Assembly (NCBI RefSeq): GCF_047275745.1
Contig: NZ_JBKQWU010000006.1
Span: forward strand, 1-64,000
DNA length: 64,000 nucleotides
Direction of reading: 5' to 3'
From: Amaricoccus sp047275745
GTDB taxonomy: Bacteria; Pseudomonadota; Alphaproteobacteria; Rhodobacterales; Rhodobacteraceae
Position numbers and translations under genes: made by a program. The notes under the pieces are model-generated. The model worked only from the letters and a program-made list of their open reading frames with translations. It had not been told where the DNA came from and searched no databases. Below, in pieces: positions 44,993-55,079 of this stretch. The first letter of the stretch is position 1; the number at the start of each line of letters is the position of its first letter.

Positions 44993-47857
44993 ATGAACAA
45001 GCCCGCGCCCGGGGCCTTCATCCCCGACCTCGACCTTCCCTGGCAGGAGGTGAGCCTCGACGTGCTGCGCGAGAAATACGCGAAGGGCGCGGAGCGCGAC
45101 CTCGACGGCCCGGAGATGGCCCGCGCCGTCCGGCTCCGCGTCGCCCGCGCGCTCGCCGCCGTCGAGGCCGAGCCCGCGCTCTGGGAGCCGCGGTTCCTCG
45201 GGGCGCTGGAGCGCGGCTTCATCCCCGGCGGGCGGATCAATTCGGCGGCGGGCGCGGAGATCCGCGAGGTCACGCTCATCAACTGCTTCGTGCAGCCGGT
45301 CGGGGATTCGATCTCCGAGACCACGGAGGGCAAGCCCGGCATCTATATCGCGCTCCGCGAGGCGGCGGAGACGATGCGTCGGGGCGGCGGCGTCGGCTAT
45401 GATTTCAGCGCGATCCGGCCCAAGGGCGCGCGGGTGCGCGGCACCGACAGCGCGGCTTCGGGGCCGATCAGCTACATGCATGTCTTCGACCAGTCCTGCG
45501 CGACGGTCGAGAGCGCCGGCGCGCGGCGGGGCGCCCAGATGGGTGTGCTCCGCTGCGACCATCCCGACATCCTCGACTTCATCTCGGCGAAGCGCGAGGC
45601 CGGACGGCTCAACAATTTCAACATCTCGGTCGGCGTGACCGACGCCTTCATGGAGGCGGTCGCCACCGACCAGCTCTTCGACCTCGTGCACAAGGCCGAG
45701 CCGTCGCCGGCGCGGATTGCGGGGGGCGCGCACCGGCGCGAGGACGGGCTCTGGGTCTATGCGACGGTCAAGGCGCGCGAGGTCTGGCGCGTCATCATGC
45801 GCAACACCTATGACGCGGCCGAGCCGGGCGTGCTGTTCCTCGACCGGATCAACGCCGAGAACAACCTGCACTATGCCGAGCGGATCGAGGCGACCAACCC
45901 CTGCGGCGAGATCCCGATCCCGGACCACGGCTGCTGCTGCCTCGGCTCGATCAATCTCACGCGCTTCGTCTCCGGCTCCTTCACGCCCGAGGCGCGGTTC
46001 GACGCCGAAGGTTTCGCCGAGACCGTGGCGCTCGCGGTCCGGATGCTCGACAACGTGCTGACCGCGACCGTCTGGCCCTTGCCGCAGCAGGCGGCGGAGG
46101 CGGAGGCGAAGCGGCGCGTCGGGCTCGGCTTCACCGGGCTCGGCGACGCCCTGATCCAGATGGGCCTGCGCTACGACTCGGCCGAGGCGCGGGCCACCGC
46201 CGCCGACTGGACGCGGGCGATGCGCGACGCCGCCTATCGCGCGAGCATCGCGATCGCGCGGGAGAAGGGCGCCTTCCCGCTCTTCGATGCCGAGAAGCTC
46301 CTCGCCTCCGGCATGGCCTCGCGTCTGCCCGGCGAGATCCGGTCCGAGATCCGCGCGCATGGGCTGCGCAACAGCCACCTGCTCTCGATCGCGCCCACCG
46401 GCACGATCAGCCTCGCCTTCGCCGACAATGCCTCGAACGGGATCGAGCCGGCCTATTCCTGGTACTACACCCGCAAGAAGCGCGAGCCGGACGGGTCGAT
46501 GCGGGAGTACCGGGTCGAGGACCAGGCCTGGCGGCTCTGGCGGGCGCGGCGCGGCAATGACGCGGCGCTGCCCGAGGCCTTCGTCAACGCGCTGGAGATC
46601 GGCGCGCACGACCACATGGCGATGCAGGCGGCGATCCAGCCCTACATCTGCGCCGCGATCTCGAAGACCGTGAACGTGCCCGAGGATTATCCGTTCGAGG
46701 AGTTCGAGAGCCTCTATCTCGAAGCCTGGCGGGCGGGGCTGAAGGGGATCACCACCTACCGGCCGAACAGCGTGCTGGGCTCGGTCCTCTCGGTCGAGAA
46801 GGAGGCGCCGCGCGATCTCGACGAGAGCGATCCCGAGCGGCGTATCCGCATCGCCGACCCGCCCAATGTCGCGCTCGCGGCGCTCCGCTGGCCGCACCGG
46901 CCGAAGCTCACCGCCGGTTCGCCCTCCTGGACCTACATGATCGAGGCGCCGACCAACCGTTTCGCGGTCTTCGTCGGCCATGTCGAGGGCGAGGGCGGCC
47001 ATGCCCAGCCCTTCGAGGTCTGGGTGAACGGCGAGCAGACGCCACGCGGCCTCGGCGCGCTGGCGAAGAACCTCTCGATGGACATGCGCGCGCAGGATCG
47101 CGCCTGGCTCGCGGCGAAGCTCGACAGTCTCGCCAAGACGCCGGGCGCGCCCTATTCGGTGCCGATGCCGCCGGACGGGCGGATCGCGCCGGTCGCGGGC
47201 AATGTCAGCGCCTTCGCCTCGGTGGTGCGCTGGCGCTGCGAAACGCTCGGGGTTTTCGACGGGCCGGAGGGCGAGACGCCGCTGCTCGATGCGATGTTCT
47301 CGCGCAAGGAGCCGAAATCGGGCGTTGACGGCACGCTTTCGTGGACCGTCGATATCCTCAACCCGGCGACGGGCGACGATTTCGCGATGTTCGTCAAGGA
47401 ATGCGTGCTGCCGGACGGGTCGAAACGGCCCTATTCGGTCTGGCTCTCCGGTGCCTATCCGCTGGAATTCAACGGGCTCACCCGCTCGCTCAGCCTCGAC
47501 ATGCGGGTGATCGACCCGGCCTGGATCGGCAAGAAGCTCCGCGGCCTCAAGGATCTGCCCGAGGCGAAGGGCGATTTCTTCGCGCGTGTACCCGGCAGCG
47601 AGAAACAGGCGGTGCAGCCCTCGACCGTCGCCTATGTCGCGCGGCTGCTGATCCACCGCTACGGGATGCTCGGCGTGCTCGATCCCGACGGATACCCGCT
47701 CGCGGGCGGCGCGCGGCTCTGGTCGGACGCGCCCGCGCCCGGCGCCGCGGTGGAGACGCCGGGGCGGGTCTGCCCCGAATGCGGCCACGCGGCGGTGGTC
47801 AAACGCGACGGCTGCGACTTCTGCACCGCCTGCGGCTACACCGGGGCCTGCGGCTAG
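44993..47857 (+). CDS. nrdJ: Adenosylcobalamin-dependent (class II) ribonucleotide reductase
   Basis: A 954-aa enzyme making deoxyribonucleotides oxygen-independently using coenzyme B12. It has IREVTLINCFVQPVGDSISE, MRRGGGVGYDFSAIRPKGAR, the catalytic NPCGEIPIPDHGCCCLGSIN and SIAPTGTISLAFADNASNGI. The long C-terminal part (~620-900) includes two repeats with LGALAKNLSMDMRAQDR and NGLTRSLSLDMRVIDP. It ends in a zinc-type CPECGHAAVVKRDGCDFCTA. ATG 44993 is taken (MNKPAPGAFIPDLDLPW); an earlier ATG would add repeat-derived residues. It is probably essential unless another reductase exists elsewhere. Confidence 0.96.
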   Translation: MNKPAPGAFIPDLDLPWQEVSLDVLREKYAKGAERDLDGPEMARAVRLRVARALAAVEAEPALWEPRFLGALERGFIPGGRINSAAGAEIREVTLINCFVQPVGDSISETTEGKPGIYIALREAAETMRRGGGVGYDFSAIRPKGARVRGTDSAASGPISYMHVFDQSCATVESAGARRGAQMGVLRCDHPDILDFISAKREAGRLNNFNISVGVTDAFMEAVATDQLFDLVHKAEPSPARIAGGAHRREDGLWVYATVKAREVWRVIMRNTYDAAEPGVLFLDRINAENNLHYAERIEATNPCGEIPIPDHGCCCLGSINLTRFVSGSFTPEARFDAEGFAETVALAVRMLDNVLTATVWPLPQQAAEAEAKRRVGLGFTGLGDALIQMGLRYDSAEARATAADWTRAMRDAAYRASIAIAREKGAFPLFDAEKLLASGMASRLPGEIRSEIRAHGLRNSHLLSIAPTGTISLAFADNASNGIEPAYSWYYTRKKREPDGSMREYRVEDQAWRLWRARRGNDAALPEAFVNALEIGAHDHMAMQAAIQPYICAAISKTVNVPEDYPFEEFESLYLEAWRAGLKGITTYRPNSVLGSVLSVEKEAPRDLDESDPERRIRIADPPNVALAALRWPHRPKLTAGSPSWTYMIEAPTNRFAVFVGHVEGEGGHAQPFEVWVNGEQTPRGLGALAKNLSMDMRAQDRAWLAAKLDSLAKTPGAPYSVPMPPDGRIAPVAGNVSAFASVVRWRCETLGVFDGPEGETPLLDAMFSRKEPKSGVDGTLSWTVDILNPATGDDFAMFVKECVLPDGSKRPYSVWLSGAYPLEFNGLTRSLSLDMRVIDPAWIGKKLRGLKDLPEAKGDFFARVPGSEKQAVQPSTVAYVARLLIHRYGMLGVLDPDGYPLAGGARLWSDAPAPGAAVETPGRVCPECGHAAVVKRDGCDFCTACGYTGACG

Positions 47858-47939
47858 GCTCGGGGGCGCGGCGCCGGGGCTTTTCCTCCCGCCGGGGCGG
47901 GGTTAAGTAACGGGCCTCTCAGGACGCCCGGGACGAGCC

Positions 47940-50843
47940 ATGGAAAAGACATTCGACGCGCGGAGCGCGGAAGCCGAGATCGCCGATCGCTGGGACGCGG
48001 CCGGCGCCTTCGTGGCCGGCGCCAATGCGAAACCGGGCGGCAAGCCGTTCACCATCCTCTTGCCGCCGCCGAATGTCACCGGCAGCCTGCACATGGGCCA
48101 TGCGTTCAACCACACGCTCATGGACATCCTTGCCCGCTGGCACCGGATGAAGGGCGACGACGTGCTCTGGCAGCCGGGGCTCGACCACGCAGGCATCGCG
48201 ACGCAGATGGTCGTGGAGCGCCAGCTCGCCGCCGCCGGAAATATCGGGCGGCGCGAGATGGGGCGCGAGGCGTTCACGGCGAAGGTCTGGGAGTGGAAGG
48301 GCAAGTCCGGGGGCACGATCCTGGAGCAGTCCCGGCGGCTCGGGGATTCCTTCGATCTCTCGCGCAATGCCTTCACCATGTCGGGCGCACCCGAGGCGCC
48401 GGCGGGCGAGGAAGGCAACTTCCACGACGCGGTTCTGAAAGCCTTCGTAGCGCTTTACGAGAAGGGGCTCATCTATCGCGGCAAGCGGCTCGTCAACTGG
48501 GACCCGCATTTCGAGACCGCGATCTCCGATCTCGAAGTCGAGCAGGTCGAGGAACGCGGCAGTCTCTGGCGCCTGCGCTACCCGCTCGAGAACGGCGAAA
48601 CCTACGAGCATCCGGTCGAATTCGACGCGGAGGGCAAGCCGACCCGGTTCGAGACGCGCGACTATCTCGTCGTCGCCACGACGCGGCCGGAGACGATGCT
48701 GGGCGACACCGGCGTCGCGGTGAACCCGGACGATCCGCGCTACACGCACCTGATCGGCAAGACCGTGCGCCTGCCGCTCGTCGGCCGTTCGATCCCGATC
48801 GTCGCCGACGCCTATGCCGATCCCGAGAAGGGCACCGGCGCGGTCAAGATCACGCCGGCGCATGACTTCAACGACTGGGACGTCGGCCACCGCGCGGGGC
48901 TGCGCGTCATCAACGTCATGGGAACGCGCGGCCAGATCACTTTGAAGGACAACGCGGATTTCTGGGAAGGCATCGACGGCGCCGACGCGCTCGCCGATCT
49001 CGAAGGCCGCGACCGCTACGAGGTCCGCGACGCCATCGTCACCCGCGCCCGCGACGAGGGCTGGCTCGACGGCATCGATTCCGAACTGCACATGGTCCCG
49101 CACGGCGACCGCTCGAAGGTCGCGATCGAGCCCTATCTGACCCCCCAGTGGTTCGTGAAGACCGAGGGCCTCGCCGAGAAGGCGATGGAAGCGGTCCGCT
49201 CCGGCAAGACGCGCATCCTGCCGGAACGCGACGAGAAGACCTTCTTCCACTGGATGGAGAACATCGAGCCCTGGTGCATCTCGCGGCAATTGTGGTGGGG
49301 GCACCAGATTCCGGTCTGGTATGGGCCGCGACTCGTGCTCACGCCCGGCGAGGATGGAACGAAGCATATCTCATGGGATCACGGCGATCCCGTTGCATTC
49401 TGCGCGACTGACTTCAAAGGTGCGACCAAGCAGGCGCTCGCGCATTACGCAGCCGCCGGAATGCAACCTGAAGAGTACCATGAGGCGCGGAGTCTGGAGG
49501 AGGCGCAAGCCGGCTACAACGGTGTGCGGCTGGTAAATCTCTGGCGCGATCCTGACGTCCTCGACACCTGGTTCTCCTCCGGCATCTGGCCCATCGGCAC
49601 GCTCGGCTGGCCCGAGCAGACCGAGGAGCTTGCGAAATACTACCCGACCTCCGTCCTCGTGACCGGCTTCGACATCATCTTCTTCTGGGTCGCCCGGATG
49701 ATGATGATGCAGCTCGAACTCGTGGACGAAGTGCCGTTCAAGGATGTCTATGTCCATGCCCTCGTCCGCGACGAGAGGGGCAAGAAGATGTCGAAGAGCC
49801 TCGGGAACGTGCTCGATCCCATTGATCTCATCGACGAATTCGGCGCGGATGCCGTGCGCTTCACCCTCACGGCCATGGCGGCGATGGGGCGCGACCTGAA
49901 GCTTTCGAAGGATCGGATCGCGGGCTATCGCAACTTCGGCACCAAGCTCTGGAACGCCGCGCGTTTCGCCGAGATGAACGAGTGCAGGCCCGTTTCGGGC
50001 TTCGACCCGAAATCCGTCAAGCTCACCGCGAACAAGTGGATCGTCGGCGAGACGGGCCGCGTGCGCGAGACGCTCGATACGGCGCTCGAAGCCTACCGCT
50101 TCAACGACGCGGCCAATGCGCTCTACGCCTTCGTCTGGGGCAAGGTCTGCGACTGGTACGTGGAACTCGCGAAGCCGCTGTTCCAGGACCCCGAGGCCGT
50201 CGAGGAGACGCGGGCGACGATGGCCTGGGTGCTCGACCAGTGCCTGATCCTCATGCATCCGATCATGCCCTTCATCACCGAGAGCCTCTGGGGCCAGATC
50301 GCCGAGCGGCCGAAACTGCTCGTCCACGCCGACTGGCCGGACTACGGCGCTGATCTGATCGACCCGGCGGCGGACGCGGAGATGGGCTGGATCACCGGTC
50401 TGATCGACGAGATCCGCTCGGTCCGGGCGCAGATGCGCGTGCCGGCGGGAGCGAAGATCACGCTCATCGAACTGGAGCTTTCGGCCCAGCAGGCGGAGGC
50501 GCTGGAACGCAACCGGCCGCTCGTCGCCCGGCTCGCCCGGATCGAGCGGTTCGAGACGGCGGATGAGGCGCCGAAGGGCGCGGTGACGGTGACGGCCGAG
50601 GGTGGCAGCTTCTGCCTGCCGCTCGCCGATGTGATCGACATCGCCGCCGAACGGGCGCGGCTCGACAAGGCGCTGGCGAAGCTCGACAAGGAGGCGGAGG
50701 GTCTGCGCAAGAAGCTCGCCAACGAGAAGTTCATCGCCAATGCCAAGGAGGAGGTGGTGGACGAGGCCCGCGCCAATCTGGAGGCGAAGGAGGAGGAACT
50801 GGGCATCCTCCGCGCCGCGCAATCCCGTCTCGCGGCGCTCTGA
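47940..50843 (+). CDS. valS: Valyl-tRNA synthetase
   Basis: A 967-aa class I synthetase. It has PPPNVTGSLHMGHAFNHTLM (HIGH variant), WQPGLDHAGIATQ, TTRPETMLGDTGVAVNP in the editing domain, DPDVLDTWFSSGIWPIGTLG, the KMSKS motif (GKKMSKSLGNVLDP) and a C-terminal coiled coil (~890-967). Between WWGHQIPVWYG and the DPDVLDTWFSS motif there is an insert of ~70 residues (positions ~49330-49550) with visibly lower GC than the flanks. An insert here is usual in Rhodobacterales; its composition is not. Confidence 0.96.
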   Translation: MEKTFDARSAEAEIADRWDAAGAFVAGANAKPGGKPFTILLPPPNVTGSLHMGHAFNHTLMDILARWHRMKGDDVLWQPGLDHAGIATQMVVERQLAAAGNIGRREMGREAFTAKVWEWKGKSGGTILEQSRRLGDSFDLSRNAFTMSGAPEAPAGEEGNFHDAVLKAFVALYEKGLIYRGKRLVNWDPHFETAISDLEVEQVEERGSLWRLRYPLENGETYEHPVEFDAEGKPTRFETRDYLVVATTRPETMLGDTGVAVNPDDPRYTHLIGKTVRLPLVGRSIPIVADAYADPEKGTGAVKITPAHDFNDWDVGHRAGLRVINVMGTRGQITLKDNADFWEGIDGADALADLEGRDRYEVRDAIVTRARDEGWLDGIDSELHMVPHGDRSKVAIEPYLTPQWFVKTEGLAEKAMEAVRSGKTRILPERDEKTFFHWMENIEPWCISRQLWWGHQIPVWYGPRLVLTPGEDGTKHISWDHGDPVAFCATDFKGATKQALAHYAAAGMQPEEYHEARSLEEAQAGYNGVRLVNLWRDPDVLDTWFSSGIWPIGTLGWPEQTEELAKYYPTSVLVTGFDIIFFWVARMMMMQLELVDEVPFKDVYVHALVRDERGKKMSKSLGNVLDPIDLIDEFGADAVRFTLTAMAAMGRDLKLSKDRIAGYRNFGTKLWNAARFAEMNECRPVSGFDPKSVKLTANKWIVGETGRVRETLDTALEAYRFNDAANALYAFVWGKVCDWYVELAKPLFQDPEAVEETRATMAWVLDQCLILMHPIMPFITESLWGQIAERPKLLVHADWPDYGADLIDPAADAEMGWITGLIDEIRSVRAQMRVPAGAKITLIELELSAQQAEALERNRPLVARLARIERFETADEAPKGAVTVTAEGGSFCLPLADVIDIAAERARLDKALAKLDKEAEGLRKKLANEKFIANAKEEVVDEARANLEAKEEELGILRAAQSRLAAL

Positions 50844-50847
50844 GCCG

Positions 50848-51954
50848 ATGGCGCCGCGCCTCACCGATCTCGCGCGGAGCCTGCCCGCGAGCGTGCCCTT
50901 CGTGGGACCGGAGACGCAGGAACGCGCGCGGGGCGCGGGTTTCCGGGCGCGGCTCGGCGCCAACGAGAGTGTCTTCGGCCCGTCGCCGCGGGCTCTCGCG
51001 GCGATGCGGGACACGGCGGAGCGGATCTGGTGCTACGGCGACCCGGAGGCGCATGAGTTGCGCGCCGCGATCGCCGCGCATCATGGTGTGGCGCCGGAGA
51101 ACATCATGCCGGGGCAGGGCATCGACGGGTTGCTCGGCAATCTCGCGCGGTTGCTGGTCGCACCGGGAACGCCGGTCGTGACCTCGCGCGGCGCCTATCC
51201 GACCTTCAACTACCATGTGACGGGTTACGGCGGCGTGCTCCACATGGCGCCCTACCGCGACGACGCCGAGGACACCGAGGCGCTCATGGCGCTGGTCCGC
51301 GAGACGCGCGCGCCGCTGGTCTATCTCGCCAATCCCGACAATCCGATGGGAAGCTGGCTTTCGGGCGACCGCGTGGCGGCCTTCATCGCGGCGCTGCCCC
51401 AGGATTGCCTGCTGGTGCTCGACGAGGCTTACGCCGACTTCGCGCCCGAGGGCACCACGCTGCCGCTCGACATGAACGAGACGCGGGTGATCCGGATGCG
51501 AACCTTCTCCAAGGCCTATGGGCTCGCCGGGCTCCGGGTCGGCTACGCGCTCGGCCACCCGGAGATGATCGCCGCCTTCAACCGGGTGCGCGATCATTTC
51601 GGCCTCGGCGGCGTCGCGCAGGCGGGGGCGCTCGCGGCGCTGCGCGATCAGGACTGGCTCGCCTCGGTGGTGGCGCGGGTCGCGGAGGCGCGGGCCCGCA
51701 TCGGCGGGATCGCGGCGGCGAACGGGCTCCGCGCGCTGCCCTCGGCGACGAATTTCGTCGCGGTGGATTGCGGGCGTGACGGCGATTTCGCCCGCGCCGC
51801 GCTGCGCGCGCTGATCGAGCGCGGCATCTTCGTCCGCATGCCCTTCGTGGCGCCCGAGGACCGCTGCGTGCGGATCAGCGCCGGGACAGCGGCGGATCTG
51901 GATCTGCTGGCGGCGGAACTGCCCGGCGCTCTGGCCTCCGCGCGGGGCGAGTGA
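50848..51954 (+). CDS. hisC: Histidinol-phosphate aminotransferase family protein (HisC-like)
   Basis: A 368-aa fold-type I PLP aminotransferase. It has ARLGANESVFGPSPRALAAM, PGQGIDGLLGNLARLLVAPG, YLANPDNPMGSWLSGD, VLDEAYADF and the PLP lysine motif RTFSKAYGLAGLRVGYALG, then MPFVAPEDRCVRISAG. These are HisC-class features, though paralogues act on other amino acids. Starts 4 nt after the valS stop, so it shares its transcript. A strong hairpin follows. Confidence 0.85.
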   Translation: MAPRLTDLARSLPASVPFVGPETQERARGAGFRARLGANESVFGPSPRALAAMRDTAERIWCYGDPEAHELRAAIAAHHGVAPENIMPGQGIDGLLGNLARLLVAPGTPVVTSRGAYPTFNYHVTGYGGVLHMAPYRDDAEDTEALMALVRETRAPLVYLANPDNPMGSWLSGDRVAAFIAALPQDCLLVLDEAYADFAPEGTTLPLDMNETRVIRMRTFSKAYGLAGLRVGYALGHPEMIAAFNRVRDHFGLGGVAQAGALAALRDQDWLASVVARVAEARARIGGIAAANGLRALPSATNFVAVDCGRDGDFARAALRALIERGIFVRMPFVAPEDRCVRISAGTAADLDLLAAELPGALASARGE

Positions 51955-51986
51955 CGGGGAGCGGGCGGCGGCCCATCCTGCGCGGC

Positions 51987-52045
51987 CCGAGAACGGGAAG
52001 AGCCGCCGCGAGCGACCTCGCGACGGCTCCTTCCCCACTTCTCGG
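51987..52045. terminator. Bidirectional terminator hairpin between hisC-like gene and T1SS adaptor
   Basis: CCGAGAA (51987-51993) pairs with TTCTCGG (52039-52045), and the inner GGGAAGAGCCGCCGCGA (51995-52011) pairs with TCGCGACGGCTCCTTCCC (52018-52035) with one mismatch and one bulge. The flanking genes converge, so it can serve both. Confidence 0.7.
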
Positions 52046-52053
52046 AGGGCGGG

Positions 52054-53358
52054 TCAGGTTTCCTGGAACGCCCGCGCGAAGTAATCGGTAAACGGCTTCA
52101 CGAAATAGCTGAGCGGGCTGCGCTCGGCGGTGCCGATGAAGGCCTCGACCGGCATGCCGGGCAGGAGCTTGCGGTTCGCGATCTTGTCGCGCTCGTGCTC
52201 GTCGATCTGGATGTCGGCGGTGTAGTAGCGCGTGCCCTGCGTCTTGTCCTCGACCGCGTCGGCGGAGACCGAGAGCACATGCCCGGTCAGTTCCGGCGTC
52301 GTGCGCGAGTCGAAGGCCGAGAAGCGCAGCGCCGCGACCTGGCCGACGAAGATCTGGTCGATCGAGGTCGTCGGGATCTGGCCCCGGACGATCAGGGGCG
52401 CGTCCTTCGGCACGACATACATGACCGGCTCGGCGGCCCGGATGACACCGCGCAGCGTGTCGGCGGTGTTGCCGTAGATGACGCCGTCGACCGGCGCGCG
52501 GAGCTGAAGCTTCGCGATCTGCTCCTTGAGGTCGGTGCGCCGCTCGCGCAGTTCGATCTCGCGGAATTCGAGGTCGCGCAGTTCCGAGATCGCCTCTTCA
52601 CGGGTCTTGGAGTCGATCTGGACGCGGTTGATCTCCAGTTCGGCGATCCGGCCGCGGTTCTCGGCGATATTGGCCTCGATCTGGCCCGCGGTGCCTTCGA
52701 GCTCGGCGAGCGTGCGCTGCAGCGCGAGGAGCTTGCCGATCTCGGTCAGGCCCTTGTCGAGCAGGGTCTGCTGCTGCGTGACCTCCTGCTTCACCAGCCG
52801 GACCTGCTCGGCATTCGCCTTCTGCACGGCGATCAGCCCGTCGATCTCCTTGTGGATCTGCTGCTGACGCTCGGTGATCTGGTTGCTCTCGTCCTCGTTG
52901 AGCTTCTGGCGCGCCTCGAACTGCTGCTGCTGCGATTTCAGGAGATCGGCGATCCGCACGTTCTTCTCGGCCTGGGCGACGATCTCGGGGTCATAGGTGA
53001 TCGTGTCGAGCCCGTCGCGCTCGGCGGCGAGCCGGCCCTTGCGGGCGAGGATCTCGAACCACTGGCCCTCGACGATGCCGAGCTCGATGATCATGCTGTC
53101 GCCTTCGAGTTCGACGAGCACCTGACCCTTGGTCACCTCGTCGCCGTCGCGGACGTTCAGGGTCTCGATCACACCACCGGTCGGATGCTGGACGACCTGG
53201 CGGTTGCCCTCGACCTCGAGATTGCCCGCGACGACCACCGCGCCCGAGATCTTCGCCACGGCCGCCCAGGCGCCGAGGCCGAAGATCATCACCGCGAGCA
53301 CCACGTAGCCGCCGATCAGGAAGTGGCGGAGGTTCCAGTTGGATGCCTTGTCGCTCAT
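52054..53358 (-). CDS. Type I secretion periplasmic adaptor (HlyD/PrtE family)
   Basis: A 434-aa membrane-fusion protein. It has an N-terminal membrane anchor (~13-33: FLIGGYVVLAVMIFGLGAWA), a lipoyl half-motif VVQHPTGGVIETLNVRDGDE and a long coiled coil (~110-300, Gln/Glu-rich). The second half-lipoyl and beta-barrel parts include LRAPVDGVIYG and SIDQIFVGQVAALRFSAFDS. It overlaps the ABC gene by ATGA (53355-53358). It links the ABC exporter to an outer-membrane TolC-like channel that is not in the window. Confidence 0.94.
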   Translation of the reverse strand: MSDKASNWNLRHFLIGGYVVLAVMIFGLGAWAAVAKISGAVVVAGNLEVEGNRQVVQHPTGGVIETLNVRDGDEVTKGQVLVELEGDSMIIELGIVEGQWFEILARKGRLAAERDGLDTITYDPEIVAQAEKNVRIADLLKSQQQQFEARQKLNEDESNQITERQQQIHKEIDGLIAVQKANAEQVRLVKQEVTQQQTLLDKGLTEIGKLLALQRTLAELEGTAGQIEANIAENRGRIAELEINRVQIDSKTREEAISELRDLEFREIELRERRTDLKEQIAKLQLRAPVDGVIYGNTADTLRGVIRAAEPVMYVVPKDAPLIVRGQIPTTSIDQIFVGQVAALRFSAFDSRTTPELTGHVLSVSADAVEDKTQGTRYYTADIQIDEHERDKIANRKLLPGMPVEAFIGTAERSPLSYFVKPFTDYFARAFQET

Positions 53359-55079
53359 GCCTGGGCTCCTCCCTCGCCGATGCGGCCCGCGACCTGCGCG
53401 TAGTTGCGTACATGGGCCTTGAGCACCTCGTCGCGCGGTCCGAAGGCCTTGGCGACGCCGCCGTCGATGATGAGAATCTTGTCGCATTCGGCGATGCCCG
53501 CGGGGCGATGCGCCATGATGACCACCGCCTTGCCCTCGGACTTGGCCTGGCGGATCGCGAGATTGAGCGCGTCCTGTCCGGCGGCGTCGAGGTTCGAGTT
53601 CGGCTCGTCGAGCACCATGATCACCGGCTCGCCGTAGAAGGCGCGCGCGAGCCCGATCCGCTGCTTCTGCCCGCCCGACAGCCGCGCGCCACCGGCCGCG
53701 ACCGGGGTGTCGTAGCCTTGCGGCAGCCCGAGGATCATCTCATGGGCGCCGGCCTTCTTCGCGGCGGCGACCACGGCTTCCGCGTCGGGATGCTCCTGCA
53801 TCCGGCCGATGTTCTCGGCGACGGTGCCGTCGAAAAGCACCACGTCCTGCGGCAGGTAGCCGATGTAGGAGCCGAGCACGTCGGGATCGTAGTGATCGAG
53901 CGCCGCGCCATCGAGGCGCACCGCGCCCGAGGCGGGGCGCCAGATCCCGGTCAGGACGCGCGCCAGCGTCGACTTGCCCGAGGCCGAGGCGCCGATCACG
54001 CCGAGCGCCTCGCCCGGGCGGACGTGGAAATCGAGCATCCTGAGGCTCGCGCGCTGCTGCTCCGGCGGGAAGACGGTGATCTGCGAGCAATCGAAGATCG
54101 CGCGCGGTCGGGGCAGGGCGGTGCGGTCCTGATGCTCGGGCGTGGTTTCGAGCAGCGTCTTGAGCGAGGCCCAGCCCTGACGCGCGCGGGTGACGAGCGG
54201 CCAGCCGCCGATCGCCTGTTCGATCGGCGCCAGCGCGCGGCCGAGCAGGATCGAACCGGCGATCATCGCGCCGGCGGTCATCTGGCCATGGATCACGAGA
54301 TAGGCGCCGAGGCCGAGCACGGCGGATTGCAGGAAGAAGCGGAAGGTCTTGGAGAAGGTCGAGAAGGTCGAGACCTTGTCGCCCGCGCGCATCGTGGCAC
54401 CAAGCGCGGCCTCGCGCAGCTTGCCCCAGCGCTGGATGACCGTGCCGCGCATGCCGAGCGCCTGGATCATCTCGCCCTGCTGGCGGATCGTTTCCGCGAA
54501 GGCGTCGCCCTGCAGGCCCGCGCGCACGGCTTCGAGTTCGGGCTTGCGGGTGGTGAGCTGGTTCAGGATCGTGGCCGCGACCAGAATGAGCCCGCCAACC
54601 AGCGCCAGATAGCCGAGATACTGGTGGAAGGTGAAGATCGCGAGGATGTAGATCGGCGCCCAGGGCATGTCGAAGATCGCGAACAGGACCGGCGAGCCGA
54701 GCAGCTTCTGCACCGATTCGAGATCCTTGAGGCCCGAGGAGGGCTTCGAGCGTTCGGTCGAGAGCACCGAGCGGCGCAGGACCGCGTTGAAGACCCGGCC
54801 GTCGAGCCGCGATTGCGCCATCGCGCCGATGCGCGAGGCGATGCGCGAGCGGGCGTAGTCGAGCAGACCCATGAAGGCGTAGAGCGTCGCGATCAGGACA
54901 GTGAGGGCGACCAGCGTCTCCTCCGACCGGCTTGGAATGACCCGGTCATAGATCTGCAGCATGTAGAGCGGCCCGATCAACTGGAGCAGGTTCACGAAGA
55001 CACTGAAGACCGCGACGCTGACGAAAAGGGGGCTCATGCCCCTGAACGCCGCTCCCGGGCTGTTCAACTCACCACGCAT
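53355..55079 (-). CDS. Type I secretion ABC transporter (PrtD family)
   Basis: A 574-aa half-transporter lacking a peptidase domain, as in PrtD/AprD exporters of RTX proteins. The membrane part begins around FVSVAVFSVFVNLLQLIGPL with YMLQIYDRVIPSRSEETL and DMPWAPIYILAIFTFHQYLG. The ATPase has Walker A GASASGKST, VGYLPQ-type Q-loop (IGYLPQDVVLFDGTVAENIG), signature LSGGQKQRIGLARAFYG and Walker B IMVLDEPNSNLD. Probable cargo is the RTX protein encoded at 57518-59452. Confidence 0.95.
   Translation of the reverse strand: MRGELNSPGAAFRGMSPLFVSVAVFSVFVNLLQLIGPLYMLQIYDRVIPSRSEETLVALTVLIATLYAFMGLLDYARSRIASRIGAMAQSRLDGRVFNAVLRRSVLSTERSKPSSGLKDLESVQKLLGSPVLFAIFDMPWAPIYILAIFTFHQYLGYLALVGGLILVAATILNQLTTRKPELEAVRAGLQGDAFAETIRQQGEMIQALGMRGTVIQRWGKLREAALGATMRAGDKVSTFSTFSKTFRFFLQSAVLGLGAYLVIHGQMTAGAMIAGSILLGRALAPIEQAIGGWPLVTRARQGWASLKTLLETTPEHQDRTALPRPRAIFDCSQITVFPPEQQRASLRMLDFHVRPGEALGVIGASASGKSTLARVLTGIWRPASGAVRLDGAALDHYDPDVLGSYIGYLPQDVVLFDGTVAENIGRMQEHPDAEAVVAAAKKAGAHEMILGLPQGYDTPVAAGGARLSGGQKQRIGLARAFYGEPVIMVLDEPNSNLDAAGQDALNLAIRQAKSEGKAVVIMAHRPAGIAECDKILIIDGGVAKAFGPRDEVLKAHVRNYAQVAGRIGEGGAQA

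Noticed and set aside
43238..47788. 1516-codon minus-strand frame suggesting a giant HisS fusion
   Set aside because: Only the part from 44731 resembles a protein (HisS). The extension is antisense to nrdJ.
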